64,000 nucleotides of DNA from Mobilitalea sibirica (lineage in GTDB: Bacteria; Bacillota; Clostridia; Lachnospirales; Lachnospiraceae): NCBI RefSeq assembly GCF_015999265.1, contig NZ_JAEAGR010000010.1, positions 78,145 through 142,144 on the forward strand. Direction: 5' to 3'. The position numbers and the translations under genes were made by a program. Every line of letters starts with the position of its first letter. Within the stretch, counting starts at the first letter, position 1. The notes beneath the pieces were generated by a model. It saw only the letters and a program-made list of their open reading frames with translations. It searched no databases and had not been told where the DNA came from. Below, piece after piece: positions 27,223 to 37,242 of the stretch.

Positions 27223-27651
27223 ATGTTTATGGGGGAATTCAATCATTCGATTGATGCAAAAGGAAGAATTATCATACCATCAAAATTCCGGGATGACTTA
27301 GGTGAAGATTTTGTGATTACTCTGGGTTTGGACGGATGTCTTTTTGTATACCCGAATAAGGAATGGCAAATCTTTGTAGAAAAGTTAATGACGCTTCCGG
27401 GAACTAAAGAAGCAAGAAAACTTCAACGTTACTTTATGGCAGGAGCCGCTGCATGTGAAACGGACAAGCAGGGAAGAATATTAATACCGGCGAAACTTCG
27501 GGAAAGTGCATCCCTGGACAAGGATATTGTATTTGTAGGCGTTTTAAATAAAATTGAGATTTGGAATAAGGAACGTTGGGAAAGCAATAACGATTATGAT
27601 GATGTAGATGCGATTGCCGAACACATGTCGGAATACGGAATAAGCTTTTAA
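27223..27651 (+). CDS. mraZ: Transcriptional regulator MraZ
   Basis: AbrB-like DNA-binding protein that forms ring oligomers and represses the dcw (division and cell wall) operon it heads. 142 residues with two SpoVT/AbrB repeats: GEFNHSIDAKGRIIIPSKFRDDL (first) and AAACETDKQGRILIPAKLRESA (second). The start is ATG 27223, with AGAGGGTG ahead; the frame opening at 27193 lacks a ribosome site. The 10-bp-phased GTGG boxes upstream are its expected operator. rsmH follows after 9 bases. Confidence 0.95.
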   Translation: MFMGEFNHSIDAKGRIIIPSKFRDDLGEDFVITLGLDGCLFVYPNKEWQIFVEKLMTLPGTKEARKLQRYFMAGAAACETDKQGRILIPAKLRESASLDKDIVFVGVLNKIEIWNKERWESNNDYDDVDAIAEHMSEYGISF

Positions 27652-27660
27652 GGAGCTAAG

Positions 27661-28593
27661 ATGACATTTAAACATATATCAATCTTGTTAGATGAAACAA
27701 TTGAACATTTAAATATTAATCCTGAGGGTATCTATGTGGATGGAACCTTAGGAGGTGGAGGACACTCCTATGAAATCGCCAAAAGACTGACCGACGGAAG
27801 GCTGATTGGAATTGATCAGGATGAAGCAGCGATACAGGCAGCCAAAGATCGACTCTCTGATTTTAGGGACAAGGTAACGATCGTCAGGAGCAATTACAGT
27901 GAGATGGGCGAGGTATTAAAGGAACTGGGAATACCTAAGGTGAATGGAATTTTATTGGACCTTGGTGTTTCATCTTATCAACTGGATACTCCGGAGAGGG
28001 GATTTTCCTATAAGGAGGATGCTCCTCTTGATATGAGAATGGATACCAGAGCATCAATAACGGCTAAAGATATCATTAATAACTATAGCGAAATGGAGCT
28101 TTATCGTATTATTAGAGATTACGGAGAAGATAAATTTGCTAAGAATATAGCGAAGCATATCGTTCGTATGAGAGAGGAAAAGCCCTTAGAAACCACCTTT
28201 GAACTGACAGAAGCTGTAAAGGCGGCAATTCCGATGAAACTAAGAATAAATACCGGTCATCCTGCCAAGAGAACCTTTCAGGCAATTAGAATAGAGCTTA
28301 ACAAAGAATTAGATGTGTTAAAGGACACTCTACAGGATATGATAGATTTACTTTCCCCCGGGGGAAGATTGTGTATTATAACCTTTCACTCTTTGGAAGA
28401 CCGAATTGTGAAAAGTATATTTAAAACAAATGAGAATCCTTGTATCTGTCCACCCGGCTTTCCTGTATGTGTTTGTGGAAAAGAGCCGAGCGGCAAGGTG
28501 ATTACCAGAAAACCCATTCTTCCTTCTATGGAAGAAATAGAATACAATAAAAGATCAAAAAGTGCAAAGTTAAGAGTATTTGAAAAAAACTGA
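27661..28593 (+). CDS. rsmH: 16S rRNA m4C1402 methyltransferase
   Basis: N4-methylates C1402 in the ribosomal P site. 310 residues: [13 protein letters not shown] start, SAM loop [39 protein letters not shown], and [11 protein letters not shown] near the C-terminus. AAGGAG lies just ahead of ATG 27661. Position between mraZ and ftsL is universal for the dcw cluster. Confidence 0.96.
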   Translation: MTFKHISILLDETIEHLNINPEGIYVDGTLGGGGHSYEIAKRLTDGRLIGIDQDEAAIQAAKDRLSDFRDKVTIVRSNYSEMGEVLKELGIPKVNGILLDLGVSSYQLDTPERGFSYKEDAPLDMRMDTRASITAKDIINNYSEMELYRIIRDYGEDKFAKNIAKHIVRMREEKPLETTFELTEAVKAAIPMKLRINTGHPAKRTFQAIRIELNKELDVLKDTLQDMIDLLSPGGRLCIITFHSLEDRIVKSIFKTNENPCICPPGFPVCVCGKEPSGKVITRKPILPSMEEIEYNKRSKSAKLRVFEKN

Positions 28594-28680
28594 TGAGAAA
28601 GACATGAGTAAATTTGTTTAAATGGAAGTAAACAAATGACAGTAATATGGCATAAGGTAGCGGAAAGAGGGGTTTATTGC

Positions 28681-29169
28681 ATGGAGGCGAACAATAAACG
28701 ATATCATCAATATGGGAAAGTACGGACAAGCTACGTGGAAGGTAACACAGCCCGTAAACTAAATGCTGTGCCAGACATAAGGAGAGAGGAACAATCATTT
28801 GAAATTCCTTCTAGACGTCGACAGGAGCACAGATATCCAAGGGCCTTAACCGGAATGAATATAGCTTCCCTTTTTGTGCTTACGATAGCGATTGTAACAA
28901 CCTTGTATGTATGTGTGGATTATCTAAAGTTGCAGTATAATGTAAGTCGAATGGAAAAGAATATTATTACTCTGGAGCATACACTGACAACTTTATCAAA
29001 TAGTAATGATGCTGCTTATGAACAGATCAATACAGCCTATGATTTGGGATACGTATATCAGGTCGCTGTAGAAGAGTTGGGAATGGTATATCCTGATAAG
29101 AATACCGTAATCACATACCAAAGCAGTGAAGATAGTTATATCAGACAGTTTGAAGATATTCCTGAATAA
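28681..29169 (+). CDS. ftsL: FtsL-like cell division protein
   Basis: A 162-residue bitopic membrane protein: a basic cytosolic N-terminus of about 60 residues, one membrane helix (GMNIASLFVLTIAIVTTLYVCV, near 59-80), then an extracellular coiled coil (YLKLQYNVSRMEKNIITLEHTL...) as in FtsL, the partner of DivIC and DivIB. The start is ATG 28681, with AAAGAGGGG at 28664-28672; the frame opening at 28636 has no such site. Identification rests on topology and on the slot between rsmH and a class B PBP, because FtsL sequences are poorly conserved. Confidence 0.8.
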   Translation: MEANNKRYHQYGKVRTSYVEGNTARKLNAVPDIRREEQSFEIPSRRRQEHRYPRALTGMNIASLFVLTIAIVTTLYVCVDYLKLQYNVSRMEKNIITLEHTLTTLSNSNDAAYEQINTAYDLGYVYQVAVEELGMVYPDKNTVITYQSSEDSYIRQFEDIPE

Positions 29170-29200
29170 AATCTTGCAGAAGTTACGAGGTTAATACACT

Positions 29201-31426
29201 ATGGAAAAATCATCAGCAAAGCTTATAAAAAAATTCTCATCACGAATGCAAGCAAGGCTTTTGCTTGTATTTTGTGTTATTACTCTTTTGTTGGTAGGAT
29301 TGATTGGCAGATTAGTATATATCATGCAAACTGACGGTGAACGTTATGCCAAGCAGGTTCTATCCAGACAATCTTATGTGAGTGCTGTATTGCCTTACAA
29401 ACGAGGCGAAATACTTGATCGGAACGGAACCGTACTTGCCCGAAGCGAATTAAGATATAAGTTAATACTGGATCCCAAAAATCTTTTAATGAACGCAGAG
29501 TATATACCTCCAACCTTAATTGCATTGAAAGATCATTTTAATATCCCAGAAGAGACCGTTCGGGAAATACTTGATAAGAGACCGAACAGTCAATATACGA
29601 TTCTGGCAAAAAATCTGAATTATAAGGAAATGAATGATTTTAAAGCTTTCATGGAAAAGAACTCAGCTGTGAAGAGTGTATGGTTTGAGGAGGAATATGT
29701 TAGAACGTATCCCTACGGTACACTTGCCAGTGATTTAATTGGTTTTACTTCTACGGATAACAGGGGATTTTTTGGAATTGAGGAGTATTACAATGAGGAA
29801 CTTAACGGAACTAATGGCAGGGAGTACGGTTATTACGACTCATCTTTAAATATTGAAAGAATTGTTAAGAAACCGGAAAATGGTCATTCAATTGTTACTA
29901 CGATAGATTCTAATGTTCAGAGAATTATACAAAAACACATCAAGGAATTTAATGAAGAAACCGGAAGTTTAAATATCGGTGTTCTCGTAATGAACCCCAA
30001 TGACGGGGGCATCATTGCCATGGCTTCAAATAAGGAATATGACTTAAATAACCCAAGAAGCTTAGAAGGAATTATCCCCGAAGAAGAATTGCAGGCTATG
30101 ACACCGGAACAAAAGCTAGAAGCGCTCAATAAACTATGGAGAAATGATGCAATCAGCAGCGGATACGAGCCGGGTTCCACCTTTAAGCCAATTACGGTTG
30201 CTTCTGCTTTAGAAGAGGCCATAATTAACGAAAACACAACGTTTCATTGTGATGGCGGGGAAGAGGTTGGTGGATGGTACATAAAGTGTAGCAATGTAAA
30301 CGGCCATGGAGAGGTAACCCTTGAGGAAGCCTTAATGAAATCCTGTAATGATGCTTTGATGCAGATTGCTGCAGCGGAAGGAAGAGATATCTTCTATCGT
30401 TATCAAAATTATTTTGAGTTTGGAAGAAAGACCGGAATAGATCTACCCGGTGAGGAAGCCGGTATTATAACTGCACTTCAAAATCTTAATGCAACAGAAC
30501 TTGCTACAGCAAGCTTTGGGCAGACCTTTAATGTAACAATGATTCAAATGGCAGCGGCATATTCCTCTCTCGTAAACGGAGGAAAATACTTTCAGCCCCA
30601 TGTAATGCAACAGATTATTAATGATTCCGGAGCCACTGTAAAACAGATGGATCAATTGTTAATAAGACAAACAGTTTCTAAGGAAACCTCTGAATTCATT
30701 CAAAAAGCCATGTATCAAACCGTAGAAGTAGGAACTGCAAAAGGTGCTAAGGTAGAGGGCTATGCAATTGGAGGTAAGACCGGTACAGCGCAAAAGTATC
30801 CAAGGGATGCAAAAACCTATCTGGTTTCTTTCTTAGGAGCAGTACCTGCGATTAACCCTGAGATTGTAATTTATGTTATCATTGATGAACCGCAGAATGT
30901 TCCCAGACAGGATAACAGTTCTATTGCAACAGAGTTCGCCGGTAGAATCTTAAAAGAAATTCTACCTACGCTGGGAATTTATCCTGAGGGAGAGATCGAC
31001 TATCTACTTCCCACGAATGAGGAGGATCAAGATAATAATAACGATGATCCGGATAATAATGGGCAGGATGATAACACGGATAATATGGATAATACTAATA
31101 ATACAGATAGTTCAGGGGATACACAGACAGATAACGGTCAAAATAATGAAACCTCTGGTTCTGATTCCGATCATAACGACGGAGATAATTCTGCTACAGA
31201 TGATGCAGATGAAGTTGGTGATATATCCGGTGAAGGTAACGCAGATGTTACTGGAGAAACGGAGACAAATACGGAAACAGATACTAATACAACAACGGAT
31301 TTGAACACGAATACGGACATTTCCGAAGAAGAGTTAATAAATTCGGAAGGAGAAATGGAGGATGATGAGTGGTTCTTCGATGAAGAAGAGTTTAATGGAG
31401 CCGCAATTGGACCAATGGATGAATAA
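29201..31426 (+). CDS. Class B penicillin-binding protein with acidic low-complexity tail
   Basis: Monofunctional transpeptidase (septal PBP type, FtsI/PBP2). 741 residues: a membrane anchor (about 20-42), a dimerisation domain (about 55-230), and the transpeptidase domain with STFK (in YEPGSTFKPITVAS), SCN (KSCNDALM) and KTG (GGKTGTAQ). After about residue 605 comes a tail of some 135 residues made almost only of D, N, T, E, S and G, which is not family-typical and would lie outside the membrane. There is no PASTA domain. It is followed after 54 bases by a second class B PBP that does carry one; the first may serve division and the second sporulation, which is inference. Confidence 0.9.
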   Translation: MEKSSAKLIKKFSSRMQARLLLVFCVITLLLVGLIGRLVYIMQTDGERYAKQVLSRQSYVSAVLPYKRGEILDRNGTVLARSELRYKLILDPKNLLMNAEYIPPTLIALKDHFNIPEETVREILDKRPNSQYTILAKNLNYKEMNDFKAFMEKNSAVKSVWFEEEYVRTYPYGTLASDLIGFTSTDNRGFFGIEEYYNEELNGTNGREYGYYDSSLNIERIVKKPENGHSIVTTIDSNVQRIIQKHIKEFNEETGSLNIGVLVMNPNDGGIIAMASNKEYDLNNPRSLEGIIPEEELQAMTPEQKLEALNKLWRNDAISSGYEPGSTFKPITVASALEEAIINENTTFHCDGGEEVGGWYIKCSNVNGHGEVTLEEALMKSCNDALMQIAAAEGRDIFYRYQNYFEFGRKTGIDLPGEEAGIITALQNLNATELATASFGQTFNVTMIQMAAAYSSLVNGGKYFQPHVMQQIINDSGATVKQMDQLLIRQTVSKETSEFIQKAMYQTVEVGTAKGAKVEGYAIGGKTGTAQKYPRDAKTYLVSFLGAVPAINPEIVIYVIIDEPQNVPRQDNSSIATEFAGRILKEILPTLGIYPEGEIDYLLPTNEEDQDNNNDDPDNNGQDDNTDNMDNTNNTDSSGDTQTDNGQNNETSGSDSDHNDGDNSATDDADEVGDISGEGNADVTGETETNTETDTNTTTDLNTNTDISEEELINSEGEMEDDEWFFDEEEFNGAAIGPMDE

Positions 31427-31480
31427 AGACGTTACATTTGTAATAAAATGAAACGATAAGATATACAAGGTTTGGTTTGA

Positions 31481-33430
31481 ATGGCAAGAAACAGGACCTA
31501 TAACAAAAAAAATATATTGGTGGTGGTTAGTGTTGTAATACTGGCTGCCATTGCTCTTACAGGAAGACTGGGATATCTGATGATTGCAAAATCGGAGGAT
31601 TATGCAGCCCGTGCAAAACAACTACATGAAAGAGAACGGGCGATAAAAGCAGAACGGGGAAGTATCTATGACAGAAACGGTGTTGAAATTGCTACCAACA
31701 AACCGGTATGTACAATCTCAGTCATACATAGCCAGATAACTGACCCGGAACAGGTTATAAGGGTTTTATCCGATTTGCTTGGCTTGAGTGAAGAAAGGGT
31801 AAGAAAAAGAGTCGAGAAGGTTTCCTCCATTGAACGGGTGAAATCCAATGTTGATAAAGAAATAGCAGATAAAATCAGGGAATATGACCTGAATGGAGTT
31901 ATGGTGGATGAGGATTATAAGAGGTACTATCCCTATGGTAGTCTGGCATCCAAGGTGATCGGTTTTACCGGAAGTGACAATCAGGGTATCATAGGCCTTG
32001 AAGTAAAATATGAGGAAAGCTTGAAAGGAATAGATGGTACGATACTTACCTTAACCACTGCTTACGGTGTTGAGATACCGAACGCGGCAGAAGACAGGAT
32101 TGAACCACAACCGGGGAATGATTTACATTTAAGCTTGGATGTAAATATTCAAAAATATGCCGAGCAGGCTGCCAAAAAGGTGATGCAGGCAAAGAGTGCG
32201 GATAATGTTAAGCTAATTGTTATGAATCCGCAAAACGGTGAATTGTACGCAATGGTAAATGTCCCTGAATTTGATTTAAACAATCCTTATACGTTAATTG
32301 ATGAAATCGTGAAGGAACATGAAGGAGAGCAAATCACTTCAGAAAAAATGAATGAGCTTCTTAATGGAATGTGGAGAAATGCCTGTATCAGCGACACCTA
32401 TGAACCAGGCTCTGCATTTAAAATAGTGACTGCTACGGCAGCCTTAGAAGAAAAAGTGGTTGAACTAGATGATACATTCCATTGTCCCGGATATAAACGG
32501 GTTGAGGACAGGATTATCAGATGTCATAAGGCCGGTGGTCATGGCACACAGACCTTTGTGGAAGGAATTAGAAATTCCTGTAATCCGGTATTTATGGAAA
32601 TCGGCGCAAGAGTAGGCGTTGAACGAATGTATTATTATTTTGACAAGATGGGATTGTTTGATAAGACCGGGGTGGATCTTCCGGGAGAAGCCAATTCCAT
32701 TATGCATAAAAAAGATATCATTAAAGCAGTTGAACTGGCGACCATGTCCTTTGGACAGTCCTTTCAGATTACACCGTTACAGCTATTGGTAGCATCCAGT
32801 GCTGCGGTAAACGGAGGAAAACTGGTAACACCTCATTTTGGGGTTGAAATCAAAGCTCCTGATGGAAGGACAGTTAAGACCTTAAAATATGACACAGAAG
32901 AAGGAGCAGTTTCTAAGGAAACTTCGGATATTATGAATGAACTTCTTGAATCGGTCATTTCTGACGGCACCGGCAAAAGGGCATATCTTCCCGGTTTTAA
33001 AATTGGAGGAAAGACAGCTACTTCGGAGAAGCTTCCCAGAAGGACCGGAAGATATATCTCCTCCTTTATCGGCTTTGCCCCTGCGGATAACCCGCAGGTA
33101 ATGGCAATCGTCTTAATTGATGAGCCGGTTGGAATTTATTATGGTGGTACGATTGCTGCACCTGTGGTTGCAGAGCTTTTTGATAATATACTTCCTTATA
33201 TGGGAATAGAAGAAAGATATACAGAGGAAGAACTTCAAAAATTCAATGTCGGAACATTCCAGGTTCCTAATTTCGTTGGGAAGACAAAGAAGGAAGTGAA
33301 GGATCTGTTAAAAGTATATGAATTTGGGGAGATATATTCTCCGGGTGAAGGGGAGACGGTTATGGAACAATTTCCGCTTCCGGGGGAAACGGTTGAGAAA
33401 GAGAGCGATTTGATTTTGTATTATAATTAA
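31481..33430 (+). CDS. Class B PBP with PASTA domain (SpoVD/PBP2B-like)
   Basis: A 649-residue transpeptidase: membrane anchor (about 10-30), dimerisation domain, active-site SAFK (YEPGSAFKIVTAT), SCN (RNSCNPVFM), a third motif that reads KTA (GGKTATSEK) where KTG is the rule, and a C-terminal PASTA repeat (VPNFVGKTKKEVKDLL). Position after another PBP and before mraY matches pbpB-spoVD in Bacillus, so it may be the sporulation-specific SpoVD; that assignment is inference. The Gly-to-Ala change in the third motif may affect beta-lactam or substrate binding. Confidence 0.88.
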   Translation: MARNRTYNKKNILVVVSVVILAAIALTGRLGYLMIAKSEDYAARAKQLHERERAIKAERGSIYDRNGVEIATNKPVCTISVIHSQITDPEQVIRVLSDLLGLSEERVRKRVEKVSSIERVKSNVDKEIADKIREYDLNGVMVDEDYKRYYPYGSLASKVIGFTGSDNQGIIGLEVKYEESLKGIDGTILTLTTAYGVEIPNAAEDRIEPQPGNDLHLSLDVNIQKYAEQAAKKVMQAKSADNVKLIVMNPQNGELYAMVNVPEFDLNNPYTLIDEIVKEHEGEQITSEKMNELLNGMWRNACISDTYEPGSAFKIVTATAALEEKVVELDDTFHCPGYKRVEDRIIRCHKAGGHGTQTFVEGIRNSCNPVFMEIGARVGVERMYYYFDKMGLFDKTGVDLPGEANSIMHKKDIIKAVELATMSFGQSFQITPLQLLVASSAAVNGGKLVTPHFGVEIKAPDGRTVKTLKYDTEEGAVSKETSDIMNELLESVISDGTGKRAYLPGFKIGGKTATSEKLPRRTGRYISSFIGFAPADNPQVMAIVLIDEPVGIYYGGTIAAPVVAELFDNILPYMGIEERYTEEELQKFNVGTFQVPNFVGKTKKEVKDLLKVYEFGEIYSPGEGETVMEQFPLPGETVEKESDLILYYN

Positions 33431-33574
33431 TATTGTCAATTGAAATGTTATAAAGTATAATAGCTAAGTTAATAATACAAAAAAGAGTTTCTTGAAAATA
33501 GGTGTACTTAACAGTGCAACAAAAGATTATCACGTAAGAAATTGTGCCTATTCCCAAGGCAGATAGGAGTTAAC

Positions 33575-34543
33575 ATGAATTTTGCAGATTTTAAAGTAGT
33601 ATTACCGGCTATTATTTCCTTTGGAGTTTGTGTGGTTTTATGTCCACTATTGATACCATTTTTAAAAAGGTTAAAATTTGGTCAATATATTAGACAGGAA
33701 GGTCCGGAATCCCATTTAAAAAAGTCAGGAACGCCTACTATGGGTGGAATTGTCATTGTACTTAGTGTAGCAATTACTTCATTAATATATTTAAAAGACT
33801 ATCCGGATATCGTACCTGTTCTGTTCGCAACAATCGGATTTGGTATTATAGGCTTTATGGATGACTACATAAAGGTGGTAATGAAACGCTCTATGGGATT
33901 AAAAGCCTGGCAAAAGCTGTTAGGTCAGATTCTAGTCACTGCAATATTCGGATATTATCTGATTAATTTTACGGATGTAGGAACAGCTATGTTAATCCCT
34001 TTTTCCGGAGGTAAATATCTGGATGTCTCTTATATGTTTTTGCCGATGTTTTTTATCGTGGTATTAGGAACAGTTAACGGATCTAACTTTACCGATGGTC
34101 TTGATGGTTTAGAGTCCTCAGTTACGGTATTAATAGCAACATTTTTCACGGTTGTGGCAATCGGAGTAAAAAGTGGTATCTCGCCGATTACCGGAGCGGT
34201 GGCAGGAAGTCTTTTAGCCTTCCTGTTATATAATGTATATCCCGCCAAAGTATTTATGGGTGACACCGGTTCCCTTGCCTTAGGAGGCTTTGTTGCATCG
34301 GCGGCTTTTATGCTACAGATGCCTCTGTTTATATTGATTGTTGCTTTGGTATATCTGGTTGAGGTAATGTCTGTTATGATGCAGGTTGGCTATTTTAAAT
34401 TAACCGGTGGAAAACGGATATTTAAAATGGCTCCTATCCACCATCATTTTGAGCTTATGGGATGGGAAGAAACAAGGGTAGTTGCTGTATTTTCTATCAT
34501 TACAGCTGTACTTTGTCTGGTTGGTCTTATGGGTCTTAACTAA
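33575..34543 (+). CDS. mraY: Phospho-MurNAc-pentapeptide transferase
   Basis: Integral membrane enzyme making lipid I from UDP-MurNAc-pentapeptide and undecaprenyl phosphate. About 322 residues with ten membrane segments; the aspartate motifs GFMDDYIKV and NFTDGLDGLESS and the HIS-rich APIHHHFELMGW are present. The start is ATG 33575 with ATAGGAGT ahead; the frame opening at 33542 adds non-family residues. It lies after the two PBPs and before murD. Confidence 0.95.
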   Translation: MNFADFKVVLPAIISFGVCVVLCPLLIPFLKRLKFGQYIRQEGPESHLKKSGTPTMGGIVIVLSVAITSLIYLKDYPDIVPVLFATIGFGIIGFMDDYIKVVMKRSMGLKAWQKLLGQILVTAIFGYYLINFTDVGTAMLIPFSGGKYLDVSYMFLPMFFIVVLGTVNGSNFTDGLDGLESSVTVLIATFFTVVAIGVKSGISPITGAVAGSLLAFLLYNVYPAKVFMGDTGSLALGGFVASAAFMLQMPLFILIVALVYLVEVMSVMMQVGYFKLTGGKRIFKMAPIHHHFELMGWEETRVVAVFSIITAVLCLVGLMGLN

Positions 34544-34647
34544 TTAGTAAAGATATTAGGAATAATACGTAGGCAATATTAAGATATCTTTTCAACAATG
34601 ATACAGTAGTTTCTTATTATTAAAACTGATGAACCGGAGGAATAAGT

Positions 34648-36006
34648 ATGCAGCTGGGGGAAAAAAGGGTTCTGGTATTCGGTGCCGCAAAAAGCGGTAT
34701 CTCTGCAACAAGGCTGTTACAGAAACAGGGCGCATTTGTAATATTGTATGACGGTAATAAAAAACTGAAACTAGAAGACTTTGAAAAAGAATTTGATATA
34801 AAGCATAATTTTGATTTGATTCTCGGGGACTTATCAGACGATCAAATCTCTACCATCGATTTACTGGTTTTGAGTCCGGGAGTTGCCATAGATAATCCCG
34901 TGGTTGAACGGATTAGAGCAAATAATATACCAATCTGGGGAGAAGTTGAGTTAGCGTACCGTTTATCCAAAGGAAAAATAATCGGTATCACTGGTACTAA
35001 TGGAAAGACCACCACCACAGCCATGGTAGGAGAAATTATGAAGACCTATTTTTCACAGGTTTATGTGGTGGGAAATATCGGATATCCTTATACAGATATT
35101 GCTTTGGAGACATCCGATAACAGTGTAATTGTAGCTGAATTAAGCAGTTTTCAATTGGAGACAATTCATGAGTTTAAACCTATGGTGAGCGCCATATTAA
35201 ATATTACTCCGGACCACTTAGACAGACATCATACGATGGAAAATTATATTAGTATGAAGGAGAATATTGCCAAAAACCAGACGTTATCCGAGGTATGTGT
35301 ACTTAATTACGAGGATGATATTCTTAGAAAAATGGCTGACAGACTTCCAACCAATATATTGTTTTTCAGCAGTGCTAGAGAACTGAAAAACGGAATGTAT
35401 CTGGATGGGGATGACATAATCTATAGTCAGAATGGTGCGAAGCAAACGGTATGTAATATAAATGAACTGAGGATCTTAGGAAAACACAGTTATGAAAATG
35501 TTATGGCTGCCGTAGGGATTGCAATTACCATGGGTGTACCAATGGATTTAATTAAAAAAGCTGTAACCTCATTTCAGGCGGTGGAGCATAGAATAGAATA
35601 TGTAGAAACGATAAACGGAGTTACCTATTATAATGACTCCAAAGGTACGAACACAGATGCCTCCATCAAAGCGATACAGGCGATGAATAGTCCTACGATT
35701 TTAATCGGTGGAGGATATGATAAAAATTCTGAGTTTGATGAATGGATCGAAGCCTTTGAAGGAAAAGTAAAATGTCTGATACTACTGGGGCAAACCAGAG
35801 AAAAGATAGCGAAGGCTGCCAGAGAATATGGTTATGACAATATTATTATGGTAGATGGTTTAAAAGAAGCAGTAAAGATTAGTGCGCAAAAAGCCGAAGA
35901 TGGGGATGCTGTATTATTATCTCCGGCTTGTGCCAGTTGGGATATGTTTGATAACTATGAGCAACGAGGAAAACTATTCAAGGAATATGTCAGGGAAATG
36001 CTTTAA
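34648..36006 (+). CDS. murD: UDP-MurNAc-L-alanine:D-glutamate ligase
   Basis: Cytosolic Mur ligase adding D-glutamate to UDP-MurNAc-L-Ala. 452 residues: N-terminal Rossmann domain with VLVFGAAKSGISATRLL, ATP loop GTNGKTTTTAM (about residue 116), ELSSFQLE, TPDHLDRH, and a C-terminal domain with YNDSKGTNTDA and LLSPACASWDMFDNYEQRG. Start ATG 34648 follows CCGGAGGAA. ftsW follows after 20 bases. Confidence 0.96.
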   Translation: MQLGEKRVLVFGAAKSGISATRLLQKQGAFVILYDGNKKLKLEDFEKEFDIKHNFDLILGDLSDDQISTIDLLVLSPGVAIDNPVVERIRANNIPIWGEVELAYRLSKGKIIGITGTNGKTTTTAMVGEIMKTYFSQVYVVGNIGYPYTDIALETSDNSVIVAELSSFQLETIHEFKPMVSAILNITPDHLDRHHTMENYISMKENIAKNQTLSEVCVLNYEDDILRKMADRLPTNILFFSSARELKNGMYLDGDDIIYSQNGAKQTVCNINELRILGKHSYENVMAAVGIAITMGVPMDLIKKAVTSFQAVEHRIEYVETINGVTYYNDSKGTNTDASIKAIQAMNSPTILIGGGYDKNSEFDEWIEAFEGKVKCLILLGQTREKIAKAAREYGYDNIIMVDGLKEAVKISAQKAEDGDAVLLSPACASWDMFDNYEQRGKLFKEYVREML

Positions 36007-36026
36007 TAAAGCGGGAGTGTTGAAGG

Positions 36027-37169
36027 ATGAGCAGAACAGCAGGAGAAACGAATCGAAAGAAAATGCATAGCTACTATGACTACAGCTTATTATTTCTGAC
36101 ACTCTTTCTTGTGTGCTTTGGCTTAGTCATGATTTACAGTACCAGTTCCTATAACGCCCAGAGGGTTTACGGCAATGCCACTCATTATCTGGAAAGGCAG
36201 GCTTTATTTGGCGGGGCGGGAATACTCATTATGCTGCTAGTATCTAAGATAGATTATCGTCTTATGATAACTAAACTGGCCGTAATAAAGATAAAACCGG
36301 TTACACTACTGTATTTTCTGTGTATCATATTACAAATATACGTTTTAATCTTCGGAGATGTCATCAATGGTGCGAAGCGTTGGATTAACATGGGCGCCTT
36401 GGGAAGATTTCAGCCCTCCGAGTTAACGAAGATAGCTGTTATAGTTTTTACTGCGTACATAGTAAATCTGGCTCCAAGAAAACTAGATAGATTCCGTGGT
36501 TTTTTAAGAGTGGTTCTGTTTATTGCCCCTTTACTGGGTCTCATCGTAATCGAGAACTTTTCGACCGCTCTAGTTGTCGGTGTCATAATGGTGGCAATCT
36601 GCTTTGTAGCCAGTAAGAAGAAGTTTTATTTTATTATATCAGGCCTGTTAATGGCAGGTATCGGGTCCATGCTTATCTTCTTTGTATCCTATCGTTCTAC
36701 CCGTATAGATGTATGGCTGAATGTGGAGACCCATGAGAAGGGTTATCAAATCTTACAGGGGCTTTATGCAATCGCATCGGGAGGAATCTTCGGAAAGGGT
36801 CTGGGAGAAAGCATGCAAAAACTGGGCTTTATTCCGGAATCTCATAACGATATGATTTTCTCGGTTATTTGTGAAGAATTAGGTTTGTTCGGGGCAGTAG
36901 CCCTGATCTTACTTTTCATATTATTGATATGGCGTATCTTCATCATCGCCATAAATGCACCGGATTTATTCGGTGGACTGATTGCTACCGGTGTCCTTGC
37001 CCATATTGCAACTCAGGTTTTAATCAACATTGCGGTTGTTACCAATTCAATACCATCTACCGGTATTCCGCTGCCGTTCATCAGCTACGGCGGAAGCTCG
37101 GTTATGGTTCTTCTCTTTGAGATGGGAATTGTACTCAGTGTCTCAAATCAGATTAAAGCGGAGAGATGA
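36027..37169 (+). CDS. ftsW: FtsW/SpoVE-type lipid II glycosyltransferase (SEDS family)
   Basis: SEDS-family membrane peptidoglycan polymerase working with a class B PBP in septal or cortex synthesis. 380 residues, about ten membrane helices: IYSTSSYNAQ near the start, GAKRWI and QPSELTKIAVI (about 118-137), NFSTALVVG, HNDMIFSVICEELG and the PFISYGGSSVM signature near the end. The start ATG 36027 has GAAGG close by. It could be the vegetative FtsW or the sporulation paralog SpoVE; sequence alone does not settle this, and the window holds only one copy. Confidence 0.93.
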   Translation: MSRTAGETNRKKMHSYYDYSLLFLTLFLVCFGLVMIYSTSSYNAQRVYGNATHYLERQALFGGAGILIMLLVSKIDYRLMITKLAVIKIKPVTLLYFLCIILQIYVLIFGDVINGAKRWINMGALGRFQPSELTKIAVIVFTAYIVNLAPRKLDRFRGFLRVVLFIAPLLGLIVIENFSTALVVGVIMVAICFVASKKKFYFIISGLLMAGIGSMLIFFVSYRSTRIDVWLNVETHEKGYQILQGLYAIASGGIFGKGLGESMQKLGFIPESHNDMIFSVICEELGLFGAVALILLFILLIWRIFIIAINAPDLFGGLIATGVLAHIATQVLINIAVVTNSIPSTGIPLPFISYGGSSVMVLLFEMGIVLSVSNQIKAER

Positions 37170-37242
37170 GGTTCACCTTTCACGCGGACAAAGGAGATTT
37201 CATATAGTAGTATTATATTTCCTTAATTGTCTGAGGTGTGCT

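Noticed and set aside
37030..37242. N-terminal extension of MurA
   Set aside because: These codons are an out-of-frame reading of ftsW; the family start is at ATG 37243.
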